Assembly: GCA_023376005.1 (NCBI GenBank)
Contig: CM042157.1
Location: 15,611,531 to 15,675,530 of the forward strand
Source: Doryteuthis pealeii
Lineage: Eukaryota; Mollusca; Cephalopoda; Myopsida; Loliginidae
Direction of reading: 5' to 3'
DNA length: 64,000 bases
Shown piece by piece: positions 31,965 through 44,845 of this stretch. A program made the position numbers and the translations under genes. Under the pieces are notes generated by a model. The model ran no database searches and was not told the origin of the DNA. It worked only from the letters and a program-made list of their open reading frames with translations. Positions within the stretch are counted from its first letter, which is position 1; the number at the start of each line of letters is the position of its first letter.

Positions 31965-32270
31965 TGATTGTTGAACTGCAGCTAGTGGTAGATTCCAATT
32001 CTGGAGCTCTGGGGGAGTGTGGAGAACCCCCTTCATTTGCTAATACTCCAGTTCACCGACCTGGTGTGCGTAGAACCTGTTAGGGTACCCTCTATAGGCT
32101 AAATAGATAAAAATGTTTAATAAAAATGAAGTTTGCACAAAAAATTGAATACCCAACAATGAATGGTAAATATAAAGAATTTCTTTGGCATAACCCAAGG
32201 GTTACATGCAAGACAAACCAACCACCAACCAACCCAACAGCCAACCAGCCTAACCAACTTTAATAGGAAG
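31965..32270 (+). mobile_element. Diverged 600-bp-family relative, B copy
   Basis: The mirror of 23,773-24,075, ending in a (CCAA)n-type tail. Confidence 0.6.
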
Positions 32271-32329
32271 TGGCTCTAATATCTTTATTTTTGATAAAAT
32301 ACCTCAACCATGACATAGAGTAAGTCAAT

Positions 32330-32575
32330 AAAGGTCGTTGGCGTGGCCTAATGTCGAAATCAGCCAGACAGCAAAGGGAGTCTGTCTCCTTTTCACTAAT
32401 GCTAGAAAAAAGAGGTTATTTTGCATGCTGAGGGTGGAGCACCAACACCTCCATAGCTTCTTACTTTACTGCCAGATCCCTGGAGCTACTCACGTGCTGA
32501 AATTGGCAAGAGTTGGTATCAAACACCGCAACCTTAGGATGCTCTAACGCTGAATTAAAATGTTTTAAGGTAAAC
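32330..32575 (-). mobile_element. SINE family 2, B copy
   Basis: The mirror of 23,470-23,712, with the same block order and small indels. Confidence 0.75.
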
Positions 32576-33263
32576 CACTATTCTATTAATAATGGAGATT
32601 GTGTGTATTTATGTCTGTAACCAAAACTATGTCACAGCTCTTGTCACAGCTTACGTCACAATATTCTTGTGTTGTATACACTCAAAAATTTGAATAAGCA
32701 ATTTTAAAAATTGATTTTAACTCTCGTCTTTTTTTTTTTTCAGTAACAAGAAGTTAATTAAAAAGTTTAAACAAATAAATAAGATATTAATGATTTTTGT
32801 GTAAAATTATGTGCAAAATAGTTCAATAATAGGTACCAGACCAAAGTTATGGAGCTACTCAGACCGAGCTAAGAACAGCTACAAAAAAAGAATAAGTAAC
32901 TACAGGGCAACGCTGTACACTGCTGGAGGAAGTAAGAACGAGCTCATAAGTGACATTCTTTTGTGGACACCTATACATGGACACACATTGTAAGAACCAC
33001 CAGCAAAAAAAAAACTACATCAAACCAGTTCTGTTCAATTCTGGATGCCTGCAAAAATTTGCCACAGGTGATCGAGTTGTAGGGGCAGGTAGCACTGGGT
33101 ATCGTGAAGTCAGCATCACTAATGATAATGGAAACTAATATCCTAAGGACAGGTATGAATCTAATCTTCTCCATCACTACTGGGGTTGATAGTAAAATTC
33201 GTAAATGCATTTTATAGTAAAATCCACATGAAAACCATTTATATGGAAATATTTCAAAATAAT
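32576..33263. other. Unassigned, mirror of 22,769-23,469
   Basis: No gene is visible. Short frames on both strands are not kept in A or C. Confidence 0.5.
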
Positions 33264-33874
33264 TACCGCCCTGTCAGCTGGGGCGTTAGAATGCCCGACT
33301 GCACCTCTGCAGAGGGGTAAGACTTCCCCAATGGGGCCACCTGTTTGGTCGAGGGTGGCCGACCCGTGATGCTTAAGATAGAACCCAGGTAGATGAGCAA
33401 TTCATAACTTGCATACCCACTTTGGCCCTATTTGGGCTAGATGGGCGGCTCAGAGATGCCTTTTCCAATCAATCGGCTGGTCACGTCAAGCCCTAGCACC
33501 CTATATGAATTTTTCCAAACCCCATTGCCAACTATGGCAAGCCCCAACCCCTTTTTAATCTATATGGGTGCTAGAAAGCGGTGGCTGCGGATAATACCAT
33601 GTCCTGGCGAATGATGTTAAAACTCTATCTGTGGTGAGGTTCAAGTTTTGGAGGTTTGGGGAAATGTGGAGCACCCCATTCATTCACCATTGCTCCTGGT
33701 CCAATCTGACCCTGGAGTGGTATACCTGTTAGGGTCCATCTATGGGTTAAATAAGAAAAATGGATTTATAAAAAATGTATTATCCATTAAGAATTAATCT
33801 ATTTCAAAACTTTTAGCATAAACTGACCCACTGGGTTTGACTTGCCGTAAAAACAAACAAACAAACAAACAAAA
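33264..33874 (+). mobile_element. 600-bp retroposon-like repeat, locus 3 in B
   Basis: The mirror of 22,168-22,768, ending in an uninterrupted AAAC tail (33,850-33,870). Single-base indels are frequent. Confidence 0.75.
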
Positions 33875-35317
33875 TAATTATTTGAATTAGAATTGATTGC
33901 ACCCAACATTTTATTGAGTGAGAACGGACTAAATGTTTTATTTTTTTACCCTTTAATAAGGATTTTGCTTACATATGATACAAAACCATCTAGCATTGAA
34001 TTTTTAACCTCCCAACCCCCGCAGGCAAATATCTTTCAAAAATTAAAATTCCCGCGCCCAGAGTGCGTTTTTTGTTTGCTAGTAATACAATGTAAATATG
34101 CTAAAATGGCTTTACATAGAAATTTGAAAACTGGTTTATGTCAGCAGTAAGGAATAAAGGCAAAAGTGTTCTTGGCTAAAGTGGGTTGTTATAACTCATC
34201 TGTGAATTGTACACAAAATTATAAATTGATCTTTTCCCCCAGAAGCAAGGATATCCAGATGGGCAGTGGGAGAAAGGAAAGAAAATCCCCCCCCCCAAGT
34301 TTTTCCCTGGATATTTGAATACTAAGAGCAAGCCAAACAAGCAGGAATTCTGTGAAAACTCCAAGGTATTGATTTCTTTATCATCTTCCCAATCTTTCCA
34401 CTTCTGACATCCTCTTATGGGGAAAAGTCAAGATCTAGATGAAAAAGCAAAGAAAGAACAAAGAAAAACGGACAAAAAAAAGAAAAAAAAAAAGAAGAAA
34501 AGAAGAAAACATCCAAGATGAGAACTGATGAGGGGCCTTTGCATCAAATAAATATCCTCAATGGACATGTTTTTGACTTGAGCAAGAATTGGATCTCTAT
34601 CAATTCAATAAGAAAGTGTTTAATATTGTTCTGGATTTATGCCTATCCCACATGACCTCCATTATTAACTGATTGGATTTTCATAAAAATAAAATTTGTC
34701 TCAAGGGTCTGTGTAACTGGCATGAGATACTGGGTGGGGCGGGGGGGTGGGGCTGAGAAGTAGTAAATGGTAGTCATAATATTATGTTTCTAATAACTCC
34801 TTCCCCCACCCCACATATCCAGTTTCCCTTGAATTCTACTTGCAGAAATCTGTTCAAGAGAAGCCCAATAAAAAAGATGCTGCAGATGACTTTCGGAGGC
34901 TGTTGTTGTAATCAAAGATTTTTAAAAGTATCCCTTAGAGCTGGGGGTGGGTGGCGAGGCCAATAGTGGCTAATGTGCTGGACTACAACAATTGTTGTAA
35001 GTGAAAGTGAAAGTGGAAGCACATGTTAATTGGTAGGAGTTGTTAAGAAAGATGGAGTGCGTGGTAAGAAAATTTTAGCTGAGTTTGCCGACGATTTTAG
35101 AAAATTACTTAAGTGGTGAGAAGAAAGGCCCATGCAGATGTACAATGCTGGCTAGACTATCATATATCAAATAAGTCTGTGTATTATACCTGTTCTTTAT
35201 TCGTAAAAAGGGTTCATGTGTGTTTATTGACAATATATTTTCCTTTTAGCCTTCCTTGCTTACTATTTTTTTTAAAACCGATTACTTGTTTAATAAAAAT
35301 AATAGTGATTCTGATTG
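33875..35317. other. Unassigned, mirror of 20,723-22,167
   Basis: No gene is visible. It includes the dispersed repeat at 33,900-34,090 and a single CACTCCATTTCTTAC-type unit read in complement at about 35,050. Confidence 0.5.
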
Positions 35318-35906
35318 GTTTGGTTTGGTTTTTTTAATGGCATATCAACCCCAGTGGGTCATTTAATGCCGACAAAGGTTTTGATATAAATCAATTCTGT
35401 TAATGGATAATACAATTTTTTTATAAATAAATTTTTCTATTTAACCCATAGATGGACCCTAACAGGTACTAACCACCCGGGTCAGAGTTGAACCAGGGAG
35501 CAGGTGATGAAGGGTGCTCCCTTCCCCCAAACCCAAACTGGAACCTTCACCATCAGATAGAGTTTTAACGCATTCCCAGGACATGTAGACCACAGCCACC
35601 GCTTTTCTAGCACCCATATGAAAGGGGTTGGGCTGCCAATAAGGGCATAGGTTTGGGAAAATCATATAGGTACTAGGGCTTTGACGTGACCAGCCGATTG
35701 ATTCGGAAGGGGCCTCTCGACCGCCGTCTAGCCAAAGGATAGGGCCAAAAGTAGAGTATATTGCAAGTCATGGACTGCTCATCCACCTGGGCTTTTATCC
35801 TTAATCTCACGGTTCGCCACCCAGGCCCACAAGTGGCCCCATTGGGGGAGTCTTACCTCTTGCAGAGGTGCAGTCAGTACATTCTAACGCCAAGCCGAAC
35901 GGGCGA
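35318..35906 (-). mobile_element. 600-bp retroposon-like repeat, locus 2 in B
   Basis: The mirror of 20,124-20,722 with many small deletions (for example CCCATAGATGGACCC against GATGGGACCC). Confidence 0.7.
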
Positions 35907-36196
35907 GTGTATTCTGAATCATAGAAAAAAGCTTAAAAGTAATATGTACAGATTTGGCCTTCAGACAATTTATCTGTTTTTCTGGTTGTTCATTCGGTTC
36001 GTGGGAGGAGAAAAGAACTAAGAATTTGGGATTTCTCATTTGCTTGAAATTAGTTTTTGAAGGAATGAAGAACGTCTCACTCAAGCAGCTATTCTCCTTC
36101 ACACATGATGGTTAACTGTGGGCTAATAAAGACGTCTGAAAAATTATCAAAATCTTTTGTTCATTAATAAGAAACAACAATGGACGAGATGAGAAA

Positions 36197-36256
36197 GTTC
36201 AAAAAAAATAAAAAAACAAAAAAAAAAAAAAAGAAAAAAAAAAAAAAAAATAACAA

Positions 36257-36288
<32 letters not shown>
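36197..36288. repeat. Poly-A block unique to B
   Basis: About 90 bp of nearly pure A with occasional T, G and C. A and C have ordinary unique sequence at the matching position (about 19,800-19,850). This looks like a read-quality artefact inserted into B. Confidence 0.7.
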
Positions 36289-36293
<5 letters not shown>

Positions 36294-36304
36294 AGAGTCC
36301 CAAG

Positions 36305-36512
36305 ACAACAGCCAGAGTTTCAAATCTTGGATGAAGCTGTTGCATTTTAACATACCGCTAATACCAATATAGTAAGCATCCAATCAACCCTCCCTCCCAT
36401 CTATGGGTAAATAGCAGGGCAATTGGGCTCTTAACTGTGCTAGTAAACCAGTCTAGGAGAAGGAAAACTCTGAAATCAAACCTGGTAAACTCCACGTAAG
36501 GAAATTGACCTT
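36305..36512 (+). mobile_element. SINE family 1 truncated, B copy
   Basis: The mirror of 19,601-19,802, from GTTTCAAATCTTGG to GGTAAACTCCACGTAAG. Confidence 0.7.
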
Positions 36513-36699
36513 GTTAACACACATACACATGCAAACACCTGCAACACATCCACACACCAAACAGCACCACATACCACACACACATATATATATGTATGTG
36601 TGTGTGTTGGCATCTGTGGGGGTGTCTCTGTGTTGTATGTGTTAATACATATATATATACTATGTTATATATGTATAATTAATATATATATATATACTA

Positions 36700-37518
36700 C
36701 AGGGTGTTCCCAGAAGTCGCGTACCAATTTTTTTTTCAGATTTATTGGATATGGGTGAGAAATTAACATACAGAAAGGAGTTAATTGGTTTTTTGTTTGG
36801 AAAGAGATGGGGGCTACTACCGCTCTGTACTGAAGAATTCAACCGCACTCATCCCGAGCGAGAAAAACATTGAACATACCACTGTCTGCCGTTTGATAAA
36901 ACGTTTCAAGAAACTGGCTCAGTTGCTGACCGCGGAAGATGTGGTCGACGAAGAGAGTGCACACTGATGAAGCAACATCACTATGGTTTTGGCGAATGTT
37001 TCTAGAAGCCCCGTGATCAGTAAAAGGAAAATAAGCCAGGAGCTTATGAATCACGTTCAGTCGTATTCTAAGACACAGTTTTTATAAAGAGAATTGAGTA
37101 TGTACAATGGAGAGGGTGAACAATTTGAGCATTAATTATGATTATATATATATACACCCATCCTTACGAGCAGGATGTGACACAAGGTCTATTTCTTAAG
37201 CGGAGTTCACAGGTTTGATTAGGAGTTTTTCCTTCTCCTAGACCATTGCCTAACCAAGGTTAGAGCCCAGTCTGCCCTACTTTAACCCATAGCTGGAGGA
37301 GAGATATACCCTTTCCCAAGGGTAATTAGCAACTAAGTGAATGCAATTACCACGTCCAGGAATTGAACTCGGGGCGATCCCATTTCCATGACTTTAAAAC
37401 TGTTACACCAAGCGCTTCTACATCTATTATTTGAATTTGATGAATAAATTGATATTCATATGTCTTTTTATACTTTTATATGGTATTTCATACAGGCGTG
37501 ACTTCTGGGACACCTTTT
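36700..37518 (+). mobile_element. Mariner derivative, B copy
   Basis: The mirror of 18,579-19,419. It starts CAGGGTGTTCCCAGAAGTCG and ends near CTTCTGGGACACC. The transposase remnant on the plus strand still shows HTTVCRLIKRF. The nested SINE is 37,152-37,425. The presence of this element ties B to A and not to C. Confidence 0.75.
37152..37425 (-). mobile_element. SINE family 1 nested in mariner, B copy
   Basis: The mirror of 18,676-18,958, with multiple small deletions. Confidence 0.7.
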
Positions 37519-38000
37519 TATATATATATAATATATATATATATATAATATATATATATATATTTAAATAGGATTGTAAACTAGCTGGTCCCACCCAACA
37601 ATGATTAAAGAAGGCAAATCCATTCAAGAATAGTTTTTCCTTAATGTAAAATTAATAAAATTGTTGTAAACATGGATGATCCCAACAAATCAATATTTTG
37701 GAGAGGAACAACCTGTTTTGCAAAAAATAGCAAGAACATTTTTTAAAAAAACAATGATATGATTTTGGACCTCTACTACATTCACAACAACAAAGTTTTT
37801 TCTTGTTTTTTAAAGAAGGATGAAACTGAGAGCCAATCAGGCAGTCAGAAGAAGTGGGTTAACCTCATGTTTATGATACCTCTTTAACCTCAGGTGTATA
37901 TAATTGGTGAGAGAGTTGGTGGGTGTATAATAAAGAGAGACTGATAGTTTGATAGATTAAGAGACTGATAGATGATATAGTTCTACTTGTTACACCGTTT
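37519..38000. other. Unassigned, mirror of about 18,055-18,577
   Basis: No gene is visible. AT runs lie at about 37,517-37,563. Confidence 0.5.
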
Positions 38001-38340
38001 TAGTTACCCCGGGAGCTGACAAAACGATTCTCATCCTTGAAACTGGGTCAAATCTGTAATAAACTAAACTTAACTTCTGGCATATGCAAACTGGGACACC
38101 TCGTCAAACAAGGAACGAAAAAGAGTGAAAAAGAGAGGAAGGCTGCCATGGAAAAGAGAGCCAAAGGAAAGGAGAGTCAACAGCAACTCCAAGCAAGCAT
38201 TATGGTGTTGCAATCACTGCACCAGAGAAATGCCATTCAAAAAACATGGTCTGTTAAGCCACTCATGCAAGTTGCAAGATTAAAGAGTTAAAAAATTAAA
38301 AATTTGGAAACACTATGTATCGTCTTTATTAGATGGAAGG
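38001..38340 (+). pseudogene. Possible LINE-type tail relic, B copy
   Basis: The mirror of 17,701-18,010. The Lys/Arg/Glu-rich frame at 38,037-38,291 (KKSEKERKAAMEKRAKGKES) is open here, but B's indels make the frame unreliable. Confidence 0.2.
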
Positions 38341-40001
38341 ATCTAACAAATTTCATTCTTTTCTCTCATTACTTTGTCCTTTCTTATTTTACTGCCTAAT
38401 CCACCTTTTCTTTATTTATTTTCCTTACTTTTTCTTTCAACAAAAATCTTTTTTCATTTCTCTTAATTTTTTTCATTTCCAATTATTTTCTTGTGTTCTC
38501 AAATTTTCTTTTTTAAAAATTTAAACAAATTTCTTCTTTTTTAAATTTTTTCATTCCTCCTTCAATTTCCTTGATTATTCATTCATCCATTATGTTTTAT
38601 CCTTTCTTTTCACTTCAACCAATTTTTCCTTCATTTAATCTTTTTCTACTACATATCTTTTTTGTTTCTCTCTCACTGTTTTTCATTACACAATTTTCCT
38701 TTTTTCATTTTTTTTCTTTTTAATTTTAATTTCTCCTCTAACTTTTTTCAACCCATTTTCATTCTTTATTTATTCATTCTTATTTGTTCATTCGTTTTCA
38801 CTTTCACTTCAAACATTTTCTTCATTAATTTTTTCCCATCAACATCGTTTATTTCATTTCCAATAATTTTCTTTAAATCTTTGTTGTTTTAATTTATCAT
38901 TTTCTATTCATTTATTCTTATTTTCATTCTTTAAATTCTTTTTTCATTCTTTACTTTATTTTTTTTTTCATTATTTATTTCTATTTTTTTCATTCTTTAT
39001 TTTTAATTTTGTTCAAATCCTGTTTACTTTTATTTTTTTCATTCTTAACTTTTAATTTTTCATCTTATTTCTATTTTTTTCATCTTTATTTTAATTTTTT
39101 TCATTCTATATTTTCAATTTTTTTCATTATTTAAAAAAAAATGTTTCATTCTTTACTTTTAATTTTTTCATTCTTTATTTTTAATTTTTTCATTCCTTTA
39201 TTCTATTTTTTTCATTTCTATTTTTCATTTTTTTCATTTTTTACTTTTAATTTTCATTCTTTCATTTTTCAATTTTTTTCTTCCTTTTATTTTCATTTTT
39301 TTCAATTCTTTACTTAATTTTTCTCATTCTTTATTCTAATTTTTGTTCATTCCTTTATTTTAATTTTTTCATTCTTTACTTTTCATTTTTTTTATCTTTA
39401 TTTCTAATTTTTTTTCAATTCTTTACTTTAATTTTTTTTTCAATTCTTTACTTTTAATTTTTTCATTCTTTTACTTTTAATTTTGTTTCAATTCTTTATT
39501 TTTAATTTTCTTCATTCTTTATTTTGGATCCCTGTTTCTTCTTTTACTTCAAACCATTTTTCTTTTTATCTCTGTTAATTTAAACTTCAACCATTTTCTT
39601 TGATTTTATCAATTGTCTCTTTGAGAGAGAGACCAGTTTTCTTTTTGGGTTTGGTTTTCTTTCATATTTCTAATTTTCTCATTTCTCTGTCGTTTCCTGT
39701 TCAAGCATCAATTACTTTACAAAAATTTATTTTTCAATTCTTTTTGAATTTTTCCCTTTCATCTCCATCTATTTTTTTCGTTGTTCACTTTTCCCGGTTT
39801 TTCTTTAATTAAAGAATCTTTTCATTCATCTTTCTATTATTTCATTCATCTATTCAATAAACAACTTTCTCTATCTTCTTCCACTCTTTCCATCTTTTTT
39901 CCCCATGTACCTTTCTCTCTTTCTTTATGTTTTCATTCTTTGTTCTCTTCTATCTTTATCTCCAGTTTATCAATTTTCTTCTTAACCACTCCTATACTTT
40001 A

Positions 40002-40061
<60 letters not shown>

Positions 40062-40500
40062 GTCTCTTTCCCCTTTCTCACTCTCTCTAAACTCATTTTA
40101 ATTTTCTCCTCTTTATATTTCTCTCCTTTCGACAAAATTTATTCTACCTCTCTTGTGTTACTCTCTCTCTCTCTCTCTCCTCTCTCCCTCTCTTCTCTCT
40201 CCCTCTCTCTCTATTCTCATTTTTCATTTCCTCTCTTTTATTCCTTCCTCCTTTCACAAAACTGTTCTTCTCACGCTCTATATGTTATTCTCTCTCTCTC
40301 CCCCCCCTCTCCTCTCCCTCTATTCTCATTTTCATTTCCTCTCTTTTAATATTTCCTTCCTCTCTTTCACAAACTTCCACCATTTATATCACCCCTCCTC
40401 TATTAAATAGTTTCTTTCTCTCCCTAATTATCTATTCCTTCTATACATTTCTCTTTCTTTAAATTTCTCTTCTCTCTTCCTTCTTTCCTCCAATTTTCTA
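38341..40500. repeat. Pyrimidine-rich satellite-like region, B copy
   Basis: The complement of 15,600-17,700. The array of 21-23 bp units lies at about 38,930-39,530 and the CT tracts at about 39,995-40,335. Phe/Ser/Leu-rich frames up to 140 residues are artefacts of this composition. Confidence 0.85.
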
Positions 40501-41171
40501 AATCCACCAATTGTCTGTCTGTTTGTCTCTAAACTTTAATGATCTTTTGGCCGCTGAGAAAATTAATTAGAAATATAATTTAAATTTACTCAAAGACTTA
40601 ATGAGCGAGAAGTAAACACTTCCTTATACTTTATATTTAGCTCTTCCCAACCATTGCAACTGATGACAACACTTTGGCTGTCTGTCTGTCGATCATATCT
40701 ACCTTCCTTGTTTTTTTCCCTCCCTTATCTTTGTCATATAAAGGGCCCAAGAATATTATCTATTAAATTTGAATGTAATAAAATTGTTCACAATAGTTTT
40801 TTACAAGATTAATTCTACAATATGAAATAACACTATATGCCATGTTGTTCACTAGACTCAGTGATACTGATAGCTTTTTCATTTAGTGCACCTGGATGCC
40901 ACATATTTGTCTTGAATGAGTCTTCCGGGAAATTTTATGGGTCCTAATAAAGTTTCTAATTAATTGTAAGGTTTTTATTTATGAACTGTGTAAATATTAA
41001 AGCTGTTAACCCCTACCTTTGTAACCAACCAATGTATTCGTTCTAAGAAACTATTGAAATGTATTTACAGTTAAAGTTGAAATGGTTAGGAAGAAAAAAG
41101 GAAAACACCGTGATGCATGAAATTCTGCATCCTTTTAGATTTTATGCATCTCTACTAGATATTCATAAAGT
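40501..41171. other. Unassigned, mirror of 14,936-15,600
   Basis: No gene is visible. Confidence 0.5.
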
Positions 41172-41455
41172 ATTTACCAACCCTTCCACATGACTAGGAA
41201 TGTTGACACAAGGTCAATTTCTTAAGTGGATTTTAAGTAGGTTTGAATTCAGAGTTTTTCTTCTTTTGACTGGTTGCCTAACCAAGGTTCAAGAGCCAGT
41301 CTGCCTTACTATTTTACTCATAAGCTGGAGGGAGAATAAGTTGGATTCAATACCTTCCCAAGGGTATAAGCACTAATGTGAATGCAAACAGCCTTGTCCA
41401 TGATTTGAACTCTGAGTCTATTTCTATGATGAATAATCATTACCAAGGCATAACC
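41172..41455 (-). mobile_element. SINE family 1, B copy
   Basis: The mirror of 14,645-14,935, with all blocks present and several indels. Confidence 0.75.
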
Positions 41456-42203
41456 ATTATTCGCTTGTCATCTGGTAATGCTCCTATTTTGTTTTTGTTT
41501 TTTGTTTAAATGGCATATCAACCTTCATGCGGATATCAATGCCAAACATCCTTGTAGAGACAGTAGTGGTAATATTAACCTATTGCTGGCAGGATGAGGG
41601 GGTTTCATAACTTTCCCAAGGGTATTAGTCCTAATAGTCAGCATAATAACCACTCTAATTTACTTATCCACCTGAGAAATTCTTAAATATTGTGTTATAT
41701 AAAAGGAATAAAGGCATAGCATGCAAGGAGGTGTATTCTTTTTAAGGGCACCTCAAATATAACTCTGAAACAACATCTTTGGGTGCAATAGGAGTGCAAT
41801 TGAGGAGAAGTGACACACACCTGTAAGTGAATTGAATTAAGTTTAGGCAGACCCAAAAGACGATGCGCAAACATAACTGACATTGGTGCAGATACACAGT
41901 TAAAATCGTCTTCAAAAATTGCAAATTGTCATCTTAGGTTGGTACAAAAGGCCAGGAGTATGGAGCACAAAAACAGAAGTGGTTTGTAAACTTGTTTAAC
42001 CTTACACCATGTGATCCTTTGATAACAGATTGCTCATTTGTTATATTCCAAAGTTAGTTTTAGTCTGGCACACAAATTCAGGCTACTAACAATACACCTG
42101 TTGTCCAAAATGGTCCCTCTCTCTCTACTGCTCTTTTTGATATGTGACTTTGACCATGACTATTGGTGCCATTGCAGTACTATTGGATGCAATGTATGGG
42201 GGT
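41456..42203. other. Unassigned, mirror of 13,896-14,640
   Basis: No gene is visible. The frame that is open at 14,222-14,455 in A is broken here. Confidence 0.5.
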
Positions 42204-42655
42204 GGTAAAAGATTAAAGTTCCCAAATGCAAAACAAAGCCTTCACAAAACTTTTCATCAACATCGGGGGCCAACCAGTTGTAAGAATTCAAGTGATAATT
42301 ACTTGAGATAAAACTCCGACCAAAGGTTGATAGACAAAGCATTTAATTACAGCACAGAATAAACAGGGTAAAAATACATAGATGTCATAACATACAAATA
42401 CAAAAGTAGTATAAATACATATACAAAGAGTAGAGGATAATGACACATTCATGATGGTAAAAATAAAAATATTTAGGTATCAAAAGGTTACCTAAATGTA
42501 CATAAACAATGTTACGGATAAGTATGACTAAAGGATAGTCATATATCCGTATAGCGAGACTTACTAGCTAATGATTGCCAGTGTTAAGGGCTGAAGACCC
42601 AACGAGAAGTGGGTAGACAGAAGTCTAACCCATGTGGTGTTCATAGTCGGCAGGC

Positions 42656-42687
<32 letters not shown>

Positions 42688-42795
42688 CGGGTCAAATCAG
42701 GCACTTAAATATCAAATTTGCCCCTAAGCAGAAACCAGCGAAACTAAAACGGGCGGACAATCCCCAGGCGACAAGTACGAAAATACACGCCTACA
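42204..42795 (-). mobile_element. LTR-type insertion, B copy
   Basis: The mirror of 13,315-13,895. On the plus strand the primer-binding-like motif is read in complement around ACATCGGGGGCCAACCAG, and the LTR start TGTAG is the complement of CTACA at 42,791-42,795. Its presence in B and absence in C is a key haplotype marker. Confidence 0.7.
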
Positions 42796-42839
42796 GGGGT
42801 ATGGTGGTGTATGGGTTACTGTGTGGGTGTCTGTGTATG

Positions 42840-43100
42840 TGTTTTAATTGAGGTCAATTTCTTATGTGGAGTTTACGGTTTGATTCAGAGTTTCCTTCTC
42901 CCTAGAACTGTTTACCTAAGACTAAAGGTTAGAGTCCAAGTCTGCCCAACTATTTACCCATACGGGGGGGTTGTGGATGCTTAATTTATTATGGTATTAG
43001 TTGCTATGTTAAATGAAACAGTTCCGTCCAAGATTTGACTCAGGCCAACGAGTCCATTTCCTAGACTATAACCATTACACCACACACCTCTATACCGCTT
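42840..43100 (-). mobile_element. SINE family 1, B copy
   Basis: The mirror of 13,010-13,272, with indels in most blocks. Confidence 0.7.
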
Positions 43101-43220
43101 TTAATATACGACTTAAGAACCTCACCTTATTGTGAGTATTCGTACTGATTTGGGATGCAGGGATCTAATCCTCTACAGAAATAGAATGTTGTCCAAAAAA
43201 CTCATTTCCTTTTCTTTTTT

Positions 43221-43320
43221 NNNNNNNNNNNNNNNNNNNNNNNNNNNNNNNNNNNNNNNNNNNNNNNNNNNNNNNNNNNNNNNNNNNNNNNNNNNNNNNN
43301 NNNNNNNNNNNNNNNNNNNN
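43221..43320. other. Assembly gap, 100 N
   Basis: Exactly 100 undetermined bases. A round number of this kind normally marks a scaffold join of unknown size. It separates the inverted copy B from the forward copy C. Confidence 0.98.
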
Positions 43321-43647
43321 ACATATATATTAAATTTTGGTCCGTACTCATTTTTTTGTTATTGACCTATTAACTGTGTGTATACTTATCATATATCTAT
43401 ATAATATATATATATATATAATATATATTAATTATATATTATGTACAGAACAATATTCATTTCCACGCTATATCCACACTATATTAACTTAGATGTAAAT
43501 GCTCTATAAATAATATTGAGCACTGTTTACTTATAAACATAACACCCATATCATCTATAGAATATTACTATCATTCCTAAAAATAGTTGAGCACTCTAGC
43601 TATATTCAAACAGATGCATTTGACTCATATCCATGTACCTTACTATT

Positions 43648-43650
<3 letters not shown>

Positions 43651-43690
<40 letters not shown>
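43651..43690. repeat. (AT)n microsatellite
   Basis: The counterpart of 2,080-2,127 with a different length. Confidence 0.85.
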
Positions 43691-44085
43691 TAAAGATAAA
43701 CCTAATGAGTCAGATAAACCTACTAAAAGTTTCACTAAGTGCTCTTCAGGGCTAAGATCCGACTTATTATCCAACTGATTATTTGCTCTACTTAAGTATT
43801 GAGCACTTTTTACTTATTAGCTTTAGTTTCCTGGCAGTTTTGTATGAATACATATATCTTATATATATATATATATACATATAAATTGTTTTTTCTTTTG
43901 GCCAAATGTTGTACCAATAGATTATTTTTGGTTGGTACGATTATCTTGATCTTTTCCTTTTCCCAAAATTTTTTTTCTCCCCGGTTGATGTTTAGTAGTA
44001 TATTTTTACAATCAAACTATTTGCTGTTTTTTTTTCTCACCGCGAGGATTTACGAACACGCTTGGTATATTAAATATATATTTTT

Positions 44086-44306
44086 GGAGGATATGTGCTT
44101 AATTGAAGTCATACCTAATTTTTGAAAATTAATTAGTTAATAATTAATGAATTTAGGTGGGCATACATGTTCAAATGTAAGGATAAACAGATCGAGAAAA
44201 TGTCATTAGCCTTACATGTGAACATATATGCCCGCATAAATTCATTAATTATTAACTAATTAATTTTCAAAAATTAGGTATGACTTCAGTTAAGCACATA
44301 TCCTCC
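44086..44306. mobile_element. Palindromic MITE-like element, long form, C copy
   Basis: The counterpart of 2,528-2,746. The terminal block GGAGGATATGTGCTTAATTG and its complement are intact and the arms pair almost throughout. Confidence 0.75.
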
Positions 44307-44361
44307 AAAAATGGTCGGCTAAAAGCCATATCAAATAAACACTGTTTATTTATGTACTTTC

Positions 44362-44362
<1 letters not shown>

Positions 44363-44458
<96 letters not shown>

Positions 44459-44462
44459 TGTG
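44363..44462. repeat. Composite (AT)n(GT)n(CT)n(GT)n microsatellite
   Basis: The counterpart of 2,810-2,908, with different run lengths. Confidence 0.9.
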
Positions 44463-44845
44463 TTAAATGAGCATATATTCACATAAAATAGAAGTTCTCT
44501 TTCTGTAAGACATGCATATGCAGTAAGAATTGTTACATCTTAAATCATGAAAGTCTTAGAGATTCAAATATTTGCGTTGAGTTCTGAACTTGGTTAAGCA
44601 CAACTGAGTTCCCACTGTAGAAAAGTAAAGCAAGAATCCACTTGAGCGGTTATCAATAACACACAAGAATATAAACAACCTTCCAAGTTGACTGATACAC
44701 TTAGACGGATGATTGTAGAAGACAGGCTAATTATAGTTATTGGCCCTCAGATTTTATCCGCTTCTGTCCAGTAGTTTGCATGCCATTATCCTTCTTGTGA
44801 CTCATACTCATTTTTTATATTTTGGCTTAAAAGCATAGATATGGA

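Larger units (their letters stand above)
28206..43220 (-). repeat. Segment B: inverted copy of A, indel-rich
   Basis: B is the reverse complement of A from about 27,835 to about 12,880. It includes A's haplotype-specific LTR-type insertion and mariner derivative. Compared with A and C it shows frequent single-base insertions and deletions, most visible at 30,000-31,000 and 33,250-33,860, and a long poly-A block at 36,197-36,288 found in neither A nor C. This error style suggests unpolished long-read sequence. B ends at the N gap inside the composite repeat. Confidence 0.85.
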
